64,000 nt of DNA from Diospyros lotus (lineage: Eukaryota; Streptophyta; Magnoliopsida; Ericales; Ebenaceae): positions 8,161,922-8,225,921 of the forward strand of contig NC_068350.1 in assembly GCF_014633365.1 (NCBI RefSeq), written 5' to 3'. Both the position numbers and the translations under genes were made by a program. Under the pieces are notes generated by a model, which worked only from the letters and a program-made list of their open reading frames with translations, searched no databases and was not told where the DNA came from. Positions 23,732 to 36,490 of this stretch are shown here, one piece after another (the stretch's first letter is position 1; every line of letters begins with the position of its first letter).

Positions 23732-24667
23732 TAGTGGCCGAGCCAGAAATTTTAGGTAGGGTGGGCAAAAATTAAATCCTAAACTTTAAATTCTGTTTAA
23801 AATTAAATAATATAAAAAAATTAAAAATATTATAATATTAAAATATATATATCAATAAATTATACAATCAACGTATTTTCATATTTTAATAACTTCGTAT
23901 AATAACATCATTATCAATTTTATTAAATATCTATTTTTCAATATACATATCTAAGTTGTCGTTCAATCATTAATCTTCAATTTGATTGCACAGCCGAGTC
24001 TTGATAAATTTCATGACAAACTGTCATTCAATCATTAATCTCCAATTCAATTACTTAGTCGAATCTCGACAAATTTCATAATAGAAAATATATTTTCTGC
24101 CATAGTTTCAAATATGTAATTGATAAATTTGTAACAAAAAATAAAAAAAAAATTAATCCCTTTAATTAAAACATAGTTAAAGAAATGGTCAAGAGAGATT
24201 AACATACATAAAAGAAAAGTGGGTCAAATTTTTATATATCTTATTTTTAATTTTCAGCCAATACTGAAAAAAGTACTAGCAGTCACCACTAACCACCATG
24301 ATCGGTGGTTTTTGACGATCAGAGCCAATCACTCGACACCCTTATTCTCATCGACCAACATATCCAAAAACCAATAAAATCTAATGGCCAAATTTTATAA
24401 ATTTAAACTTAAACTTTTAGCCAAACTCAATGTGCGTAAATGCACTGGGGATTGCCACAGGCCGGTGATTTTTGGCAATAAGAGGCAATCACTTAATATC
24501 CTTATCTTCATCGACTAATATATCCAAAATTTAGAATTTTTAAAAATTTAAGGCGGGCATTTAGAAAAAAAAAAATTAAAAAATACTAAATTATTATATA
24601 TAATATATTTTTAAAAAATCCAGGGTGGGCAGTTGCCCACCCTTGGCTATATGTGGCTCCGCCACTT
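23732..24667. mobile_element. Non-autonomous hAT-like element, 936 bp
   Basis: Ends are TAGTGGCCGAGCCAG and TGTGGCTCCGCCACTT, an inverted pair of the (C/T)AGTGGCGGAGCC type. They are flanked by 8-bp duplications ATCATTGG (23,724-23,731) and ATCATCGG (24,668-24,675), 7 of 8 identical, the hAT target size. It lies between the Copia leader and gag. Inside, a segment of about 75 bp is repeated (about 24,298 and 24,455). No transposase is encoded. Confidence 0.8.
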
Positions 24668-24675
24668 ATCATCGG

Positions 24676-25163
24676 AGGCGGTGATGGTTGCGACTAGTAA
24701 AGGCAGCGAAGGAAAAGTCGACGACGAACCTCGCTGAGGATGGGTCTGGTCAGAGGCAGGTCTGGGCGTCACAGCCACTAACGCGAGCGAACCATATTCC
24801 GGTGAAGCAACAGTGATGATGGTCGATCGGTGGAATGCCGATGGTGGGTCGGCTTGGACTGTTAGATTGCCGGTGGCAATCGTTGCAAATGCGAACAGAT
24901 CTGTTGATTTTGCAAGAAGATCTGAGGATTGTGCGAGCGGATCTGATGATTTCGTGGTGTTGCGAACATGTGAAGATGGCTGCAAAGTTCTGCACTACCG
25001 GAGGCTGTACGACAATGGGGTTGACGGATCAAAGTGGTGTTGAGTTGATGCCACTACACAGCTGGAATTTCTAGGTTTGAAACAAGGAAAGAACAGAGCC
25101 TATTTTTTCTAAGTTTGAAAATAATAAGCTAATATTAGAATGAAACAGAGGTCCTCTATGAAG
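24676..25163 (-). other. Copia leader between primer-binding site and gag
   Basis: Lies between the 5' LTR and the gag start once the hAT element is removed. Overlapping short frames exist on both strands (24,647-25,074), but none carries a recognisable gag motif. Confidence 0.45.
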
Positions 25164-25182
25164 AGTCTCTAATACCAACTTC
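25164..25182 (-). other. Primer-binding site of the Copia element
   Basis: The minus strand reads TTGGTATTAGAG, one mismatch from the TGGTATCAGAG complement of initiator Met-tRNA. It sits about 10-13 bases inside the TG...CA boundary chosen for the LTR, a longer gap than usual, so the LTR edge could be slightly off. Confidence 0.6.
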
Positions 25183-25190
25183 AAATATAA

Positions 25191-25371
25191 TGAGAATCCA
25201 TTATTCTATCTTCTAATCATGGAGAGTACAATCTATATAGAGAGAGATGTTTAATCTCTTTACATATCACACTTAGCTGTATCACAGCACTTTAATTTAG
25301 CACTACATCTGACACCCAACAAACAGGCTGTCAACACAGCTATATAAAAAAAAGAAAAGAATATTTTAACA
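25191..25371 (-). repeat. 5' LTR of the Copia element
   Basis: A 181-bp LTR, TGTTAAAATATTC...GGATTCTCA on the minus strand, shared with 13,498-13,629. It marks the left end of one Copia element spanning 13,498-25,371 on the minus strand. Confidence 0.8.
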
Positions 25372-26057
25372 ATGTAATTAATTTGATATTGTGAAATTTT
25401 ACCGATTTCATATTTTGTAATGGTTATGATTGTTATTATTCCACCTGTGTGGAAGCAGCATGATTATAGAAATTTATTTGGTAGAATATTGATGAAAATT
25501 TGTATTTATAGAACCATAATTTTTTTTAAAAATATGTGATGAAAAAATAAATAATGTTTTGTTTTACTAAAATTTTTGTTAACTTTTCTTCTATTTAGTT
25601 CATTAATTATGTTCCAAATAAATGATACACTGGACATTATAACTAAAAATAAAAATATTCAAGATCAAATTATTCACAAATACATATTTTAAAAATAAAA
25701 TATATTTAATTAATTATCTTTATTAAGTTATCAATTTTATCATAAATAATACAGAAACATCATTAAAATTTTAATGAGAAGTCAGTACCTAAATCTAGGT
25801 AAAAAAAGGGACTACAATTTATACATAACAAATTTATTTTTCATTATTGTTATCTCCTAAAATCGAATAAGTTGCAAAAATCAGGAGATTGTTGGCGGTG
25901 ATAGTGGGAAGTTCCAGAAGAAAGAGAGAGAGAGCGAGAAACGCTACCAGCACAGCTGCTGGTGAGGATCGACGATAGTAGGAGGAGATCCACGCCAGAG
26001 GTGGACGACATGCCGGAGGTGTTGGGGATGCACACTGGAGCTGTACTAGTCTCTAGG
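25372..26057. other. Unclassified target region of solo LTR 4
   Basis: AT-rich, then a GC-richer patch (25,880-26,045). A minus-strand frame here is Ser/Leu-rich and unrecognised. The sequence continues after the LTR at 28,295. Confidence 0.4.
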
Positions 26058-28294
26058 TGTAACACCCTGCTTTTCAGGATATTAAAATATATGTTAGAAT
26101 TTTTTTTTTTTTAAATATACATCAAACATAAATCAACAATAAATCATCAACATAACCTTTATATATAACACTCACAAACATAGCGAATGAATGATACATT
26201 TTAAAACATAAACAGAAGCAAGATCAGAACTTGCATAAAACCTAAAAAATATAACATGGGTTTATAAACATCGTTTACCCAACACGTCCTTACAAGCATT
26301 TATTTATAATCTAAATAATACAGCCGAATGAAATATATGGTCCTAGTCTCACATAGGACCCACAAAATTTTCATTGCCATCAGGCCTCATCACTTCTTTG
26401 CCCTTCCAGCCGCTTGCCTCGTCTGGAATGTGGAATATTCCAGGGACATAGTCTAATATTAGAAGATGAAATCTTCTAAGTGAAGGTTCGATAAGCATGA
26501 ATGAATGAATGATGTATATACATTTATAAATAGATATCCTAGTGTAACTTCCCTAGCCCACCAGCTCGGCACGGAACCCTAGGCAGAATCCCGAACCTCT
26601 GCATGATAAGTCTAATGTTGTTCAATCAATTGCCTTTGGGGAATTACAGCTACATTCTTAGGGCGACATCTCAATCCCATACACGAGTTTCAATATGACA
26701 ATAATATTGTGCTATGTGAATATTACAACTTTTCATGCAATAAAATATGAACAAATATGACGAAGATGATCATAACATACATAAATATCATGCATAGAAA
26801 GGTATTCATGTCGTATATGAGTTATAGGGACAAAATCATTCACATTTCACAATGTTCGGGTTACCTCGAAAAGCGTCCAATTGTCTCAATTTTCGTGTCA
26901 ACTTTGAAATTCACACCAATTGTTTCACCTCAAATCCCAAAGCACCCTAGACAAGATATTCATTTAAATAATCAATAAAAACTTTTTTTTCTTAATTTTC
27001 TTGCATTTTTTCTCTATTTTCTCCAATTATTCTCTCTAATAATCCAAAATAAATACCTACATCACTTATTTTGCAAATCCTTTTTACAAAAAATCCTAAA
27101 ATATTTTTCTCAGCATTTAAAAAAATTTCAAAAAAAACCAAGCCCACAAGCTCCAGCGCGTGGTAGGGCGAGTGAGACTAGCGCGTGAGCTTCACGCGCT
27201 AGTCATCTTGAAGCTCAAAAGGAGGTCAGGAAGCCGATCAACTTGAAGCTCAAAGTCTCGGTAAGGCGGTCCGCCTAGGGCTTCAGCGAAGCCTCATATC
27301 TCCTTTATTTCTATTTTCTTGCTTGCCAAATTCTCCAGAAATGCTCTCCAACCTATGGCCAATAAAAGCCCTCTATCGTTGCCTCTCAATTTGTTCAAAA
27401 ATGCCTTTGATTTGAGCTTTCATTCTCTGAAATTTTTGGCCATCATGAGCTTTATTTATAGGCAAAAATCGAGCTTCGAAATAGCCTTGGCCGCCTCACC
27501 CATTGCTTTAAACTTCCTCACCTCTCTTGGATCGACCTGAAAGCATCAACCCGCACCCAAAAAAGCAAGTTATAGGCGTCGACAATTTGGTTAGCTTTCT
27601 TGGCCGAATTTCTCAAAAATTCGGCCACCCCAGTGGCCATTGTCGACTCATCATCACTCCTTGGCCATCCCTGACCACCCCCCATGCGAACCTTGTGGCT
27701 TTCGGCAACCCCTTGTGGCCTGGTTGGATTCCATGGCCAAGATTTTCATTTTTTATACTTTTGCCCCACTGTTTTTATCTTTTATGTTTGGCCCTCTTTC
27801 ACAAAAGCCCCTCAACTTTTGAATATTTCCATTAAGTCTCTCAAGTTCTAATCTTTCCATATCTCCCTTGAAACTTTTGAAAAAATGTCATTTTGACCCC
27901 TCTCGGGCAATGTTGGGAAATTACACTTAGGCCCAAATTTCCGTTTTAGATTTAAACCTCTTGGTTTCTTCCCAAAACTTCTGAAGGGTTGTCCTACTTG
28001 ATAAACTGAAGCTTCCCAAGGCTTCCGTTACCTTCTTGGGAGTCTCCTATGACAATTTAGTTTTTCAGCCTGATTCATAGTTGTACCGAAAATGATTTCT
28101 GATTCAATTTCTTTTGGTTTTAAAAATCATGCCTCAATATGCTCGTTAAAGGCATTCCTATTTCCTTAGGCATTTAAGCTTTAGGGTTCTCCCTTCGGTT
28201 GATTTGGTAAATTTTTTGGGTTTTTCAGATACCTATTTTCCCCGAATTTCTATTTTTCCTTTAAAATAATAACTCAAAGTTCTTGGGTATTAGA
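26058..28294 (-). mobile_element. Solo LTR 4
   Basis: TGTAACACCCTG...TTGGGTATTAGA with perfect duplications CTAGG at 26,053-26,057 and 28,295-28,299. The terminal CA has become GA. Reverse TATAAATA at about 27,453-27,460 and reverse hairpins (26,459-26,479 and 26,423-26,443) set the orientation. It shares with solo LTR 2 the GTAACTTCCCTAG region. Confidence 0.87.
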
Positions 28295-28299
28295 CTAGG

Positions 28300-28777
28300 T
28301 ACGTCCGATCTGCTACCCGAAAATGTTAGATTGTTGCCAACGGCAATAGGAGATAAAGCTAGTGAGGGTTCCAATTTCTAGGATGGTTGTTTCGTGCTTT
28401 AGTTAGAGAGAGAGAGATAGAGAGATACATATACTAATGTACACCGTCCAATCGTCGACGTAGTGGAAAATGAAGGAAATTTGATCCTCTGGGAAGGTGG
28501 GTGGGCGGGTGAGAGAAAGATAACGAGAGAGTGTGCAAGTCGATGAGAATGAGAGAGATAAAAGTACACAAGTGACCTAATTTCAAGCAGAAAGCAACAT
28601 GGGTCTCCTTCAAAATTTGGTGATATTTTCACACTCAAATTATCGCGATTTCTCTTGTGCATCAACCCGTGCGTCATTCAATGCATACAAGTAGCAAAAT
28701 TGTAGAAAAAAAACAAAAACAAAATCCATCATTTCTCCACCACATAATCAATTCATTGTTGGCTGATCACACAACCT
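28300..28777. other. Unclassified, no gene supported
   Basis: Continuation of the solo LTR 4 target, with a short GA microsatellite at about 28,405-28,425. A 92-codon minus-strand frame (28,399-28,677) has no family motif and biased composition. Confidence 0.4.
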
Positions 28778-28786
28778 ATTTTAGAT

Positions 28787-29576
28787 GAGAAATGTTATTT
28801 GTATAGAATATGGTTTACAGAATGGGCTACAGGGGTGATATATCCCGATATATTGGATATGAGTTGGAGTAATTTATCGCGAGGAATTATAAATTATAGA
28901 TAGAAGTGGGAGAAGCTCGACGACCCTAATTTCTTCCCTAATTTATCTGCTCTACCCTAATTTCTTCCGACCACCAGCGAAATAGAAGGCGGGCGAAGCT
29001 CGACCAAACCATCATTCTTTGCTGCTCTACTCTTCCAACCATCGTTATTCCTTTTTTGTTGCTCTGCTCTTCAAGCATTTCCTGGGAAAGTTCCCTTAGA
29101 AAATGACTAAAAATTTTGCCAACTAGTATAATGAACCAAGCTTGTGCTTGTTCCTTCCTTTCCTATTGATTAATTGAGGTCAAATGAATGAACTATGAGA
29201 GCAGAGGAATAAAAGCATTGAATTAATTGGAAATGGAAACCTTGGAATGATCTGATGGCACTTGCAGGTAGATGCCAGCATTATACTTCGCTGATTTCCA
29301 ACATTATAAATTTGATTTCTTGATTGCATTAAACCTTAGAATGATCCACCACTGTGAGCACGATGTTCGAAGAAGGATGGGCAAGTGCTGGTGGGTGGGG
29401 TTGACGATGTCGTGAAACGAAGACACGGATGGGGGCGATGGTGTATGAGAGAGAGAGATAGGGGGAGAGAGAGAAATGATTTTGGGTCATTTGAGTTTAT
29501 TATAGGGGCAAAATAGTCATTTTATTATTCCTACAAATCATCCTGAAAGAGTGCTTCTATACAAATAGCACAACTC
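28787..29576. mobile_element. Non-autonomous Mutator-like element, 790 bp
   Basis: Terminal inverted repeats of about 22 bp (GAGAAATGTTATTTGTATAG on the left; on the right, reversed, GAGTTGTGCTATTTGTATAG) are bounded by a perfect 9-bp duplication ATTTTAGAT at 28,778-28,786 and 29,577-29,585. A 9-bp duplication is diagnostic of Mutator-type transposition. The interior has a CT-rich patch with CCCTAATTTCTTCC repeated at about 28,922 and 28,955, and no transposase. It could be a carrier of captured gene fragments, but none was recognised. Confidence 0.85.
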
Positions 29577-29799
29577 ATTTTAGATGGATGCCTAAATTTC
29601 GAACAATGTATTGCCAAGATTTTGCTTGTTTTCGAACATTTAAATAATACTTTAACATTTGAATAAACATAGCTACATTTTAAAAAGGTTCAAACATTTA
29701 AGGGAAGGCCTTTAGACCTCCCAATAAAGCTAGGAGAGAGGTTTTTGGAAAGGTTTAGAAATATGAATGAAGCCTAAAATATGTGGTAAAGTTCAACCT

Positions 29800-30296
29800 T
29801 CTAGAGCTTTTATTCTTGAAACTTTTATTTAAACTTTTTAAGCATTTTTTTTTTTTTCAGAATTCCAATTGTGATGACAGACAATAATGCTTATTACTCA
29901 TATTCAGATGTGTGAAATTACTTTTCTCATCATCTATTTTTCTTGTAAAATTTATGATAATGGACCATCCAGTTCCTTGAGAAAAGCCTAAAGCAATCCA
30001 AATTTAATATTAAGGTCGAAAGCCTGAAAAGTCGACCCTACCCCCAAAGCTTGGCTCAAAATAACCCAAACAAGTACTAAGGCGAGTTCGAGCCCAAGCC
30101 CATTGCCCATAGCTCGCTCTCCTAATCCATCTGGATGATCAAACTCAACCATCCATGTGGCCTCATACTAACCCATTTAACCCTTCAGTCTACCTACATA
30201 AAGGCACAATGTCCCAAGATTTAAGTACAACATTTGTTATGTATTCATTAGATTGTTATTGCATTATTCTCGAGGTTAGTAATTGACTGGACGAGA
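29800..30296. repeat. Diverged tandem repeat, copy 1 (5' part)
   Basis: ATTCAGATGTGTGAAATTAC, the following CATCTATTTTTCTTGTAA and GCATTATTC near the end all recur at 34,470-34,930. Copy 1 is interrupted by a MITE and a CACTA element and resumes at 34,291-34,450. Confidence 0.65.
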
Positions 30297-30845
30297 CATT
30301 TGGTACATGACAAGTTTTTAGATTCCTACGATTCACAATTCCTAATAATGCTTCTGGGAATCTTTAATTTCTAGAATTTATGTAATTATATATTTGGTTA
30401 GATTTAAACATTCTCAATAATATTGAGTATTCTTTTATGAGAATCTTACATTTTTATATTTGGTTTAAATATAACATTCCTAGAAATCCATGCTATTTTT
30501 TCAAAATTACCCTTATTTAATTTTTTGTTTAAAAATAATAAATTCCTTATAGTATATAAAATATTAGGACCCACAACCTCTTTAGGAAGTCAAAAAATAT
30601 TATTTTTTTACACATTATATATATATGTGTGTGTATATATAATATATATGTTTGTATAAAAATGTAAGGGGTATTTTAGTTTTTTTATTTGTTAAAAACC
30701 TTCCCTAGTTCATGGGAATCCAAGATTCCTAACCATGAAAATGTTATTTTCCCATGATTCTTTTTTAAAAAAATTATACCAAATATGGGAGTGTAAATTC
30801 TTAACCTAACATTTACAGAAATCTAAAAATTTCTCATGTACCAAA
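30297..30845. mobile_element. MITE with about 30-bp terminal inverted repeats
   Basis: Left TTTGGTACATGACAAGTTTT and right, reversed, TTTGGTACATGAGAAATTTT continue with AGATTCC/AGATTTC. No target duplication could be settled, so the superfamily is open. Confidence 0.6.
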
Positions 30846-30874
30846 CGCTTCCGAAGTGTCGAAGGATTCACGAA

Positions 30875-33800
30875 CACTACAAGACATTCAAGATTTAGCG
30901 ACGAAAATTTCATTCGCTATTTGGCGACAGAACAACCACAGAATTGTGACGGATTGCGAGGAAAATTTTTTACAAGGATTAGCGACGAAATTTAGCAATG
31001 GAAAAAAAATTCATCGTTAAAAAAATAAAATAATAAAATGATAAATTTTTTAGTGACCAAACAAAAAATCCGTCGCTAACATTAGCAACAGAAAGGTATT
31101 TCCGTCGCTAAATTTTAATAATAAAAAAATAAAAATTAAATTTTTATATAACAACGAAATTTATTTTTCATCAATAATTTTAGTGATGAAAAATACATTC
31201 CTAAAATTAGCCACGAAAAATAAATTCTGTCATAAAAATTAAAAATAAAAAAATTAATTTTAATATTAGTTTAAATAACAAAAAAAATATAAAATAAAAA
31301 ATTAATGTTAGTGACGGATTTGGAGAATCCATTGTTGAGTTAGCAACGGAATATTCAATCCATCGCTAATATTAATTTTTCTTTTATTTTTTTATTTTTA
31401 GTCAATTAATTTATAAATATTTAAACTTGAGATGAATATTTAAATATATGAAAATTTAAATTTTATAAAAAACTTAAATATACATTTAAACATGAGATGA
31501 ATATAAAAAAATTAATTTATAAAATTTAAATAAATATATTAAGTTTAAAAACCATAATATTGTTAAATTCTAAATATATCAATTAAAATATTTCATGTGT
31601 ATAAAATAAAAAATATATTAAATTTATAATAATTAATTATTTGTAATATTTATTAAATGTGTACAAAATGTAAACAAACACTACATTTGAAAAATAAATA
31701 AAATGTTTAAAAATTATAATATTATTAAAGTTTTTATTATTTTAAATTTTAGAAATCATAAAAATGAAAAATATTGAGAGATTGCATTATATAGAAAAGA
31801 GTTTAGGAGTTAATTATCTTGTCAGTCTTTTTCTCTCTATAAATAAGAAAAATTTTTGGTACGCTAAAAAGTTTAAAAATTATAATATATGAATAACATT
31901 GTTTCTTATACTTGATAACAATATCATATGTCACTATCTAATATATAGATATTGTAATACAATTAAATGTATAATTTAAAAGTGAAAAATCATACATAAT
32001 AAACAACTAGAAAAGTGACATGTGTTATTCTTGTTAAAAAATAAAAAAAATAAAAAATATATGTATTTAGTGCATTTAATAGTTATACTATAAAAAAATT
32101 ATAAGGACTTTTATTTTTCAAGTTTAAGTGTTATGTATAAAACACTAATGTTGATCAGGAAAAAAATAAATATATTTTTAAATAAATTTAGAAATTATAA
32201 TCCAAATCTCTCTCTCTTCTTTGTCACTACTTGTTAGTCACTAATTATTATTTGTCAACAACCAACTATCGATCACTTGTCGTCATTGCCATCATCTCTT
32301 TGCTCACACCATTAGTTGGTGTCGCAACAACTTACCTCATGTTGTCATCTCTTTATCATTCGTCATCTCTCTTTTTCTCTTTTGAGTTATAAATAAAATT
32401 CAACGATCTAGAACCCATTGTGTTGATTAGATGGGCTCTGCAAATAATTGCGATACTTTCTCAATCAATAATGAAATCCATTAGCATTGTTTTACTCTGC
32501 AATTGGGAATCTTAGGTGGGGTGGAGGCTTTGGATTTTTATTTTTTAATTTTTTTTTATGAAACTCAAGATTTACCCTAATAATTTGTAGATGTTCTACG
32601 GGTTTCGTTTAATATAATTTTTATTTATAAAAAAATTAATTATTTGAGATAACAAACTATTAATAAATAATTCAACATATCAAACTAATTTATTATAATT
32701 ATTAGATTTATAATATAATTATAATTTTAAATAAATATTAATTTAAAATGTAATAATTTAAATTATTTTATTATCACATTTTAAATGATTACAATAAGAT
32801 TTTATTTAAATTATTTAATAATAGTCATAATTTAAATTATATTATTTTTTATTTAATTACTAGATATTAAAAAAAATTAAGTAAATTCAAAAGACAGGAA
32901 TCTCCCCGCCTCTTTCCTGGCCAAATCCCCCCCACCCCAAACTCCCCAAATCCCTAAGTACCTAAACCTCTCGGGCTCTCTCACCCTCACTTTTGCCTCA
33001 CCCTTATTTTCACCTTACCCTTGCTTGTTGCATTCCCCTCGCTCGCAGCTTGCCTTTGCCCTTGCTTGCTCGCTCTTGCCTTTCACTTGCTGTCGCGCCC
33101 TTGTATCTCGCTTGCTCACTCTATCGCTCTAGCCTCTCGTTCGTTGCCTCACCCTCTCCCTCGCCAAGGTTTAGTTGTTTATTGGTTAAATTGTTTATGT
33201 CTTGCGTGTACCTTTGTTTTGTGGTATTTGAATGCTATTGAAACTTGACCATCCATGCCATCAATGATGCGCAGACCTACTTGATTGTTGAACTGATCAA
33301 CCAGTCTTTTTATTTTTTGGATATTTGTTTTACTTTTTATTTCTAAAGTTTGTTTCTTGAAGCTGCTCGTATATGTTAAATTTAGTAAGTTTGCACTGTC
33401 TTCAGTATTTTTTCCAAGTTCACTCCTTTCTGTTTAATTCTTTTTATGTTTCTTTCCTATATCTTGTTCTTTTTTGCATTATTTTGTTTGTTTTCCTTTT
33501 GCTACTGATATGCTTTACTTGCAACCTCTTAGCCTTTCCAGTGATGTAAAGCTCATTATTATATATAATACATTATGTATAAAAGTTTTGTTAGGATTGT
33601 AATTTTATTCGTTTTCTTTTATATTTAAAGTTTAAATATTTAAGTATTAATTTTTAATATTAATTAGTTATCTTTTTTTAATAATTTTATCCATTTTCAC
33701 AACACTTTTTAAGTGGTGTTATTTTTTTAACATAGCGAAAATATATTTTTTTATTTTTTTTATTTTTAATTTTTTATTATTTTTTATTATTTTTAATTTA

Positions 33801-34290
33801 TTATTATTTTTTATTTTTAATATGTTAGAGACGAAATATTTTCTTCCCTAAAATAAATTTTTAGCTTTTATTTTTTAATTTTTTAATATATTTTAAAGAC
33901 AAAAATTTTTATTAAAAAAATAAAAAATAAAAAAATATATTTTAACAACAAAATATTTCCATTGCTAAAATAAAGTCTTATTTTTTTTTATAAGAAAACA
34001 AAAAAATAGCTACGAATATTCCATTGCTAAAATAATTTCTTATTTTTTTATAATTGTTTTAAAAAAATAGCTACAAAAATTACAGTTGTTAGATTTAAAA
34101 AAAAATACATTTAGCGACGAAATATTTTCGTCGCTAATCTGTCGCTAAATTAGCGACGGATCAGTCGCAAAAAAAAATTAGCGACGATAACTTTAGTGAC
34201 AGATAGAGTCTGTCGCTATTAATTTAGCGACGGATTTTTGACTTTAGTGATGAAAATTTTTCGTCGCTAAAATCTGAAATTCTTGTAGTG
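30875..34290. mobile_element. Non-autonomous CACTA element, 3.4 kb
   Basis: Starts CACTACAAGACATTC and ends GAATTCTTGTAGTG reading into the right flank; reversed, the right end is CACTACAAGAATTTC. The flanking triplets are GAA and GAG, an imperfect 3-bp duplication. Both subterminal regions carry many TTAGCGACGAAA/TTTCGTCGCTAA words (30,893-31,380 and 34,110-34,270). The interior is AT-rich, with a CT-rich block (32,900-33,170) that gives spurious frames. No transposase is present. It is related to the copies at 10.1-13.5 kb, which lie in the opposite orientation. Confidence 0.87.
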
Positions 34291-35120
34291 GAGAAGACTC
34301 CTTTTTTGTTTTTTTGTTGTTGGAAGATCCAATTTGGATAAACTCATACTTAAGGATTACTTAGACAACCTCAAAACTAGAAAGAATATTAACAGAGCAC
34401 GATTATATCAGAGATCGGGGTGGTGATTGACCCTAAAACCTTAATCACTTTTTAAAAAATTTGGTGGTGATTGAAACTTTTATTCAAACTCTTAAATATT
34501 TTTTTTTTAAATTTATAAATGTGAAACAAACAAACAATGCTTGTTATTCATATTCAGATGTGTGAAATTACCTTTTCCATCATCTACTTTTCTTGTAATA
34601 TTTCTGATTATAGGCCTTTGATTCCTAGAGAAAAGTCCAAAGCAACCCAAATTTAAAATTTAGTCTTAAGTTGAGGAGGCCTAAAGTGTTGTGCCTACCC
34701 GAAAGTCTAAATCAAGATAACTCAAACAAGTACAAAAGTGGGTTTGGCCCTAAGCCCACTCCCATAGCTGGCTTGCCTGGTCCATCTAGAGGATCAAATT
34801 CAACCATTCATGTGGTCTCGTCTTAGCTCATATTGATCTTTTAATCTACCTGTATAAATGTATGATATCCTATGATTCAAATACGATATTTATTACGTAT
34901 TTATTACATTACTATTGCATTATTCCATAGTACACTGATTAACTTGAGTGTTAGAGAATTCATTGAGAGACCAAAACCCCACCCTCTTTTTTTGAAAAAA
35001 TAGTCAATTTAGATAAGTTTAGGTTCAAAAAATATGTGAATAATCTCATATCAAAAAGAACTTGAAGTGAGTGCGACTATATCTTGGATCAAGTAGTGAT
35101 CGACTATAAAATCCTCGTCT
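34291..35120. repeat. Diverged tandem repeat, rest of copy 1 and copy 2
   Basis: 34,291-34,450 completes copy 1 and 34,451-35,120 is copy 2. Matching phrases are AATTTGGATAA/AATTTAGATAA and GGTGGTGATTGACCCTAAAA/AGTAGTGATCGACTATAAAA. The unit is about 0.7 kb. It may be an old LTR or a short duplication; no coding content. Confidence 0.55.
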
Positions 35121-35425
35121 TAGATGTAGATGCATATGACTTTTATCCTATTTTTCTATGTTTGATATTTCAAAACTGATTTTGTTACCAAAAAAAATAT
35201 TTTATTTGTGTGACCTTGAGCCTACAAATGAACATAATCGGTCATGTCTTTGTTCTATGGTTCAGTGTAGACCAATTTTCAATTCAATCTCGACCAGGAT
35301 GGAAAACCCACAAACCTAAAAAAATCCTAAACTTGAGAGAAAATTGGGTTGCCTCTTTGGTCTATTGTCGTGTGCCCCTGTCTCACATCCTTTCCCTCTA
35401 GCCTGAGTCGAGATTTGTTGTTCCA
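35121..35425. other. No gene seen
   Basis: Only a 63-codon open frame with no recognisable motif, and ordinary AT-rich sequence. Confidence 0.4.
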
Positions 35426-35429
35426 TCTC

Positions 35430-35738
35430 CCCTGTCCCCTTGGATGTTTCTCTAATTAAAATGTCACATTATTAAATTAATACACATCATCAAACAATAA
35501 TGTATATGTAGAAAATTTGACGTTATTCTTTCAAATTCTATTCTACAATTAATAGGAAAAATAGAAAAAAAATCTTTTTTTTTCATCGAAAGTAATAGAT
35601 TTTTTTCTTAATTGCAGAATAAATTTTAAAAGAAAAATATTAATTTTTTTTATCATTATTAATACATATTATTTAATAATTTATATTAATTTAATAACGT
35701 GACATATTTTAATTGAAGAGAAACGCAAGGAGACAGGG
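35430..35738. mobile_element. MITE with about 50-bp inverted repeats
   Basis: CCCTGTCCCCTTGGATGTTT on the left is mirrored by AAACGCAAGGAGACAGGG on the right. The arms continue through AATTAAAATGTCACATTATT and its complement, so the whole 309-bp unit folds into a long hairpin. The target duplication is unclear. Confidence 0.7.
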
Positions 35739-35739
35739 A

Positions 35740-36363
35740 ATTGACGGTAGATCTGGGCTCCTCCAGCCTTCCCCGTCTGTGCCCATCGCGTACTGCCTGC
35801 TGATTGCTGCATGCTTGCCATCGACTTGACCGTTCCTATCCCCACTCTCCTGTTCATCTCGATTCTCTAGGTCTCCTCAATCCTCTCTTTCACTATGTTT
35901 CATATCGTTATTTCAGAGCAACAGTTTTGGTATTTTTTTTTTTTTTTGACAATAAACATTTTTATTTATTTTTATTAAGTTATTACTAGAAACAATGGAA
36001 ATAATTAAGATACAATAATAAATATACTAAATGTATTTATTATACTTCATTTTTTATACTTTATTTTTAATATCTAAATAATTCTATTAATTAATAAAAA
36101 ATATATTACGTTTTGAATTATTTATTGTCACTTCACCATTGCCCTTAAAACAATGGTTAACATTATTCAAAAATAATTTATTAATTTATAATATATTATA
36201 ATAAAAATAAAAAATTAAATGCGTTAAAATGAGTTGAATCCGAATGAACACCCTAATACCATGCATTGGGTAGAGTAGGCTTCATTTTTTATGGTCTCTT
36301 GGAATTTGAACCATACTTTTTAAAGGATGGTCTATATAATACATATTTTAAGTTTTGGCCTTG
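35740..36363. other. No gene seen
   Basis: AT-rich sequence with a T15 run at about 35,933-35,948. No supported feature. Confidence 0.4.
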
Positions 36364-36371
36364 CCTTTATT

Positions 36372-36482
36372 TAGGGGCGGATCCAGCATTGTGGAGTAGG
36401 GTGGGCTAAACTGAACTTGAACTAGGTTTTACCTTAAAATTTTAATTTTTTTTTTTGAGCTGCACCTTTAGATCCGCCCCTG
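36372..36482. mobile_element. hAT-type MITE, 111 bp
   Basis: TAGGGGCGGATCCAG...TAGATCCGCCCCTG with a perfect 8-bp duplication CCTTTATT at 36,364-36,371 and 36,483-36,490. Same terminal family as the elements at 23,732 and 39,829. Confidence 0.88.
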
Positions 36483-36490
36483 CCTTTATT

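Noticed and set aside
24647..25074. A host gene near 24.6-25.1 kb
   Set aside because: The region lies between the Copia primer-binding site and gag, with overlapping frames on both strands and no motif.
32993..33248. Ser/Leu/Cys-rich frames in the CACTA element
   Set aside because: They arise from a CT-rich block in the interior of a non-autonomous element.
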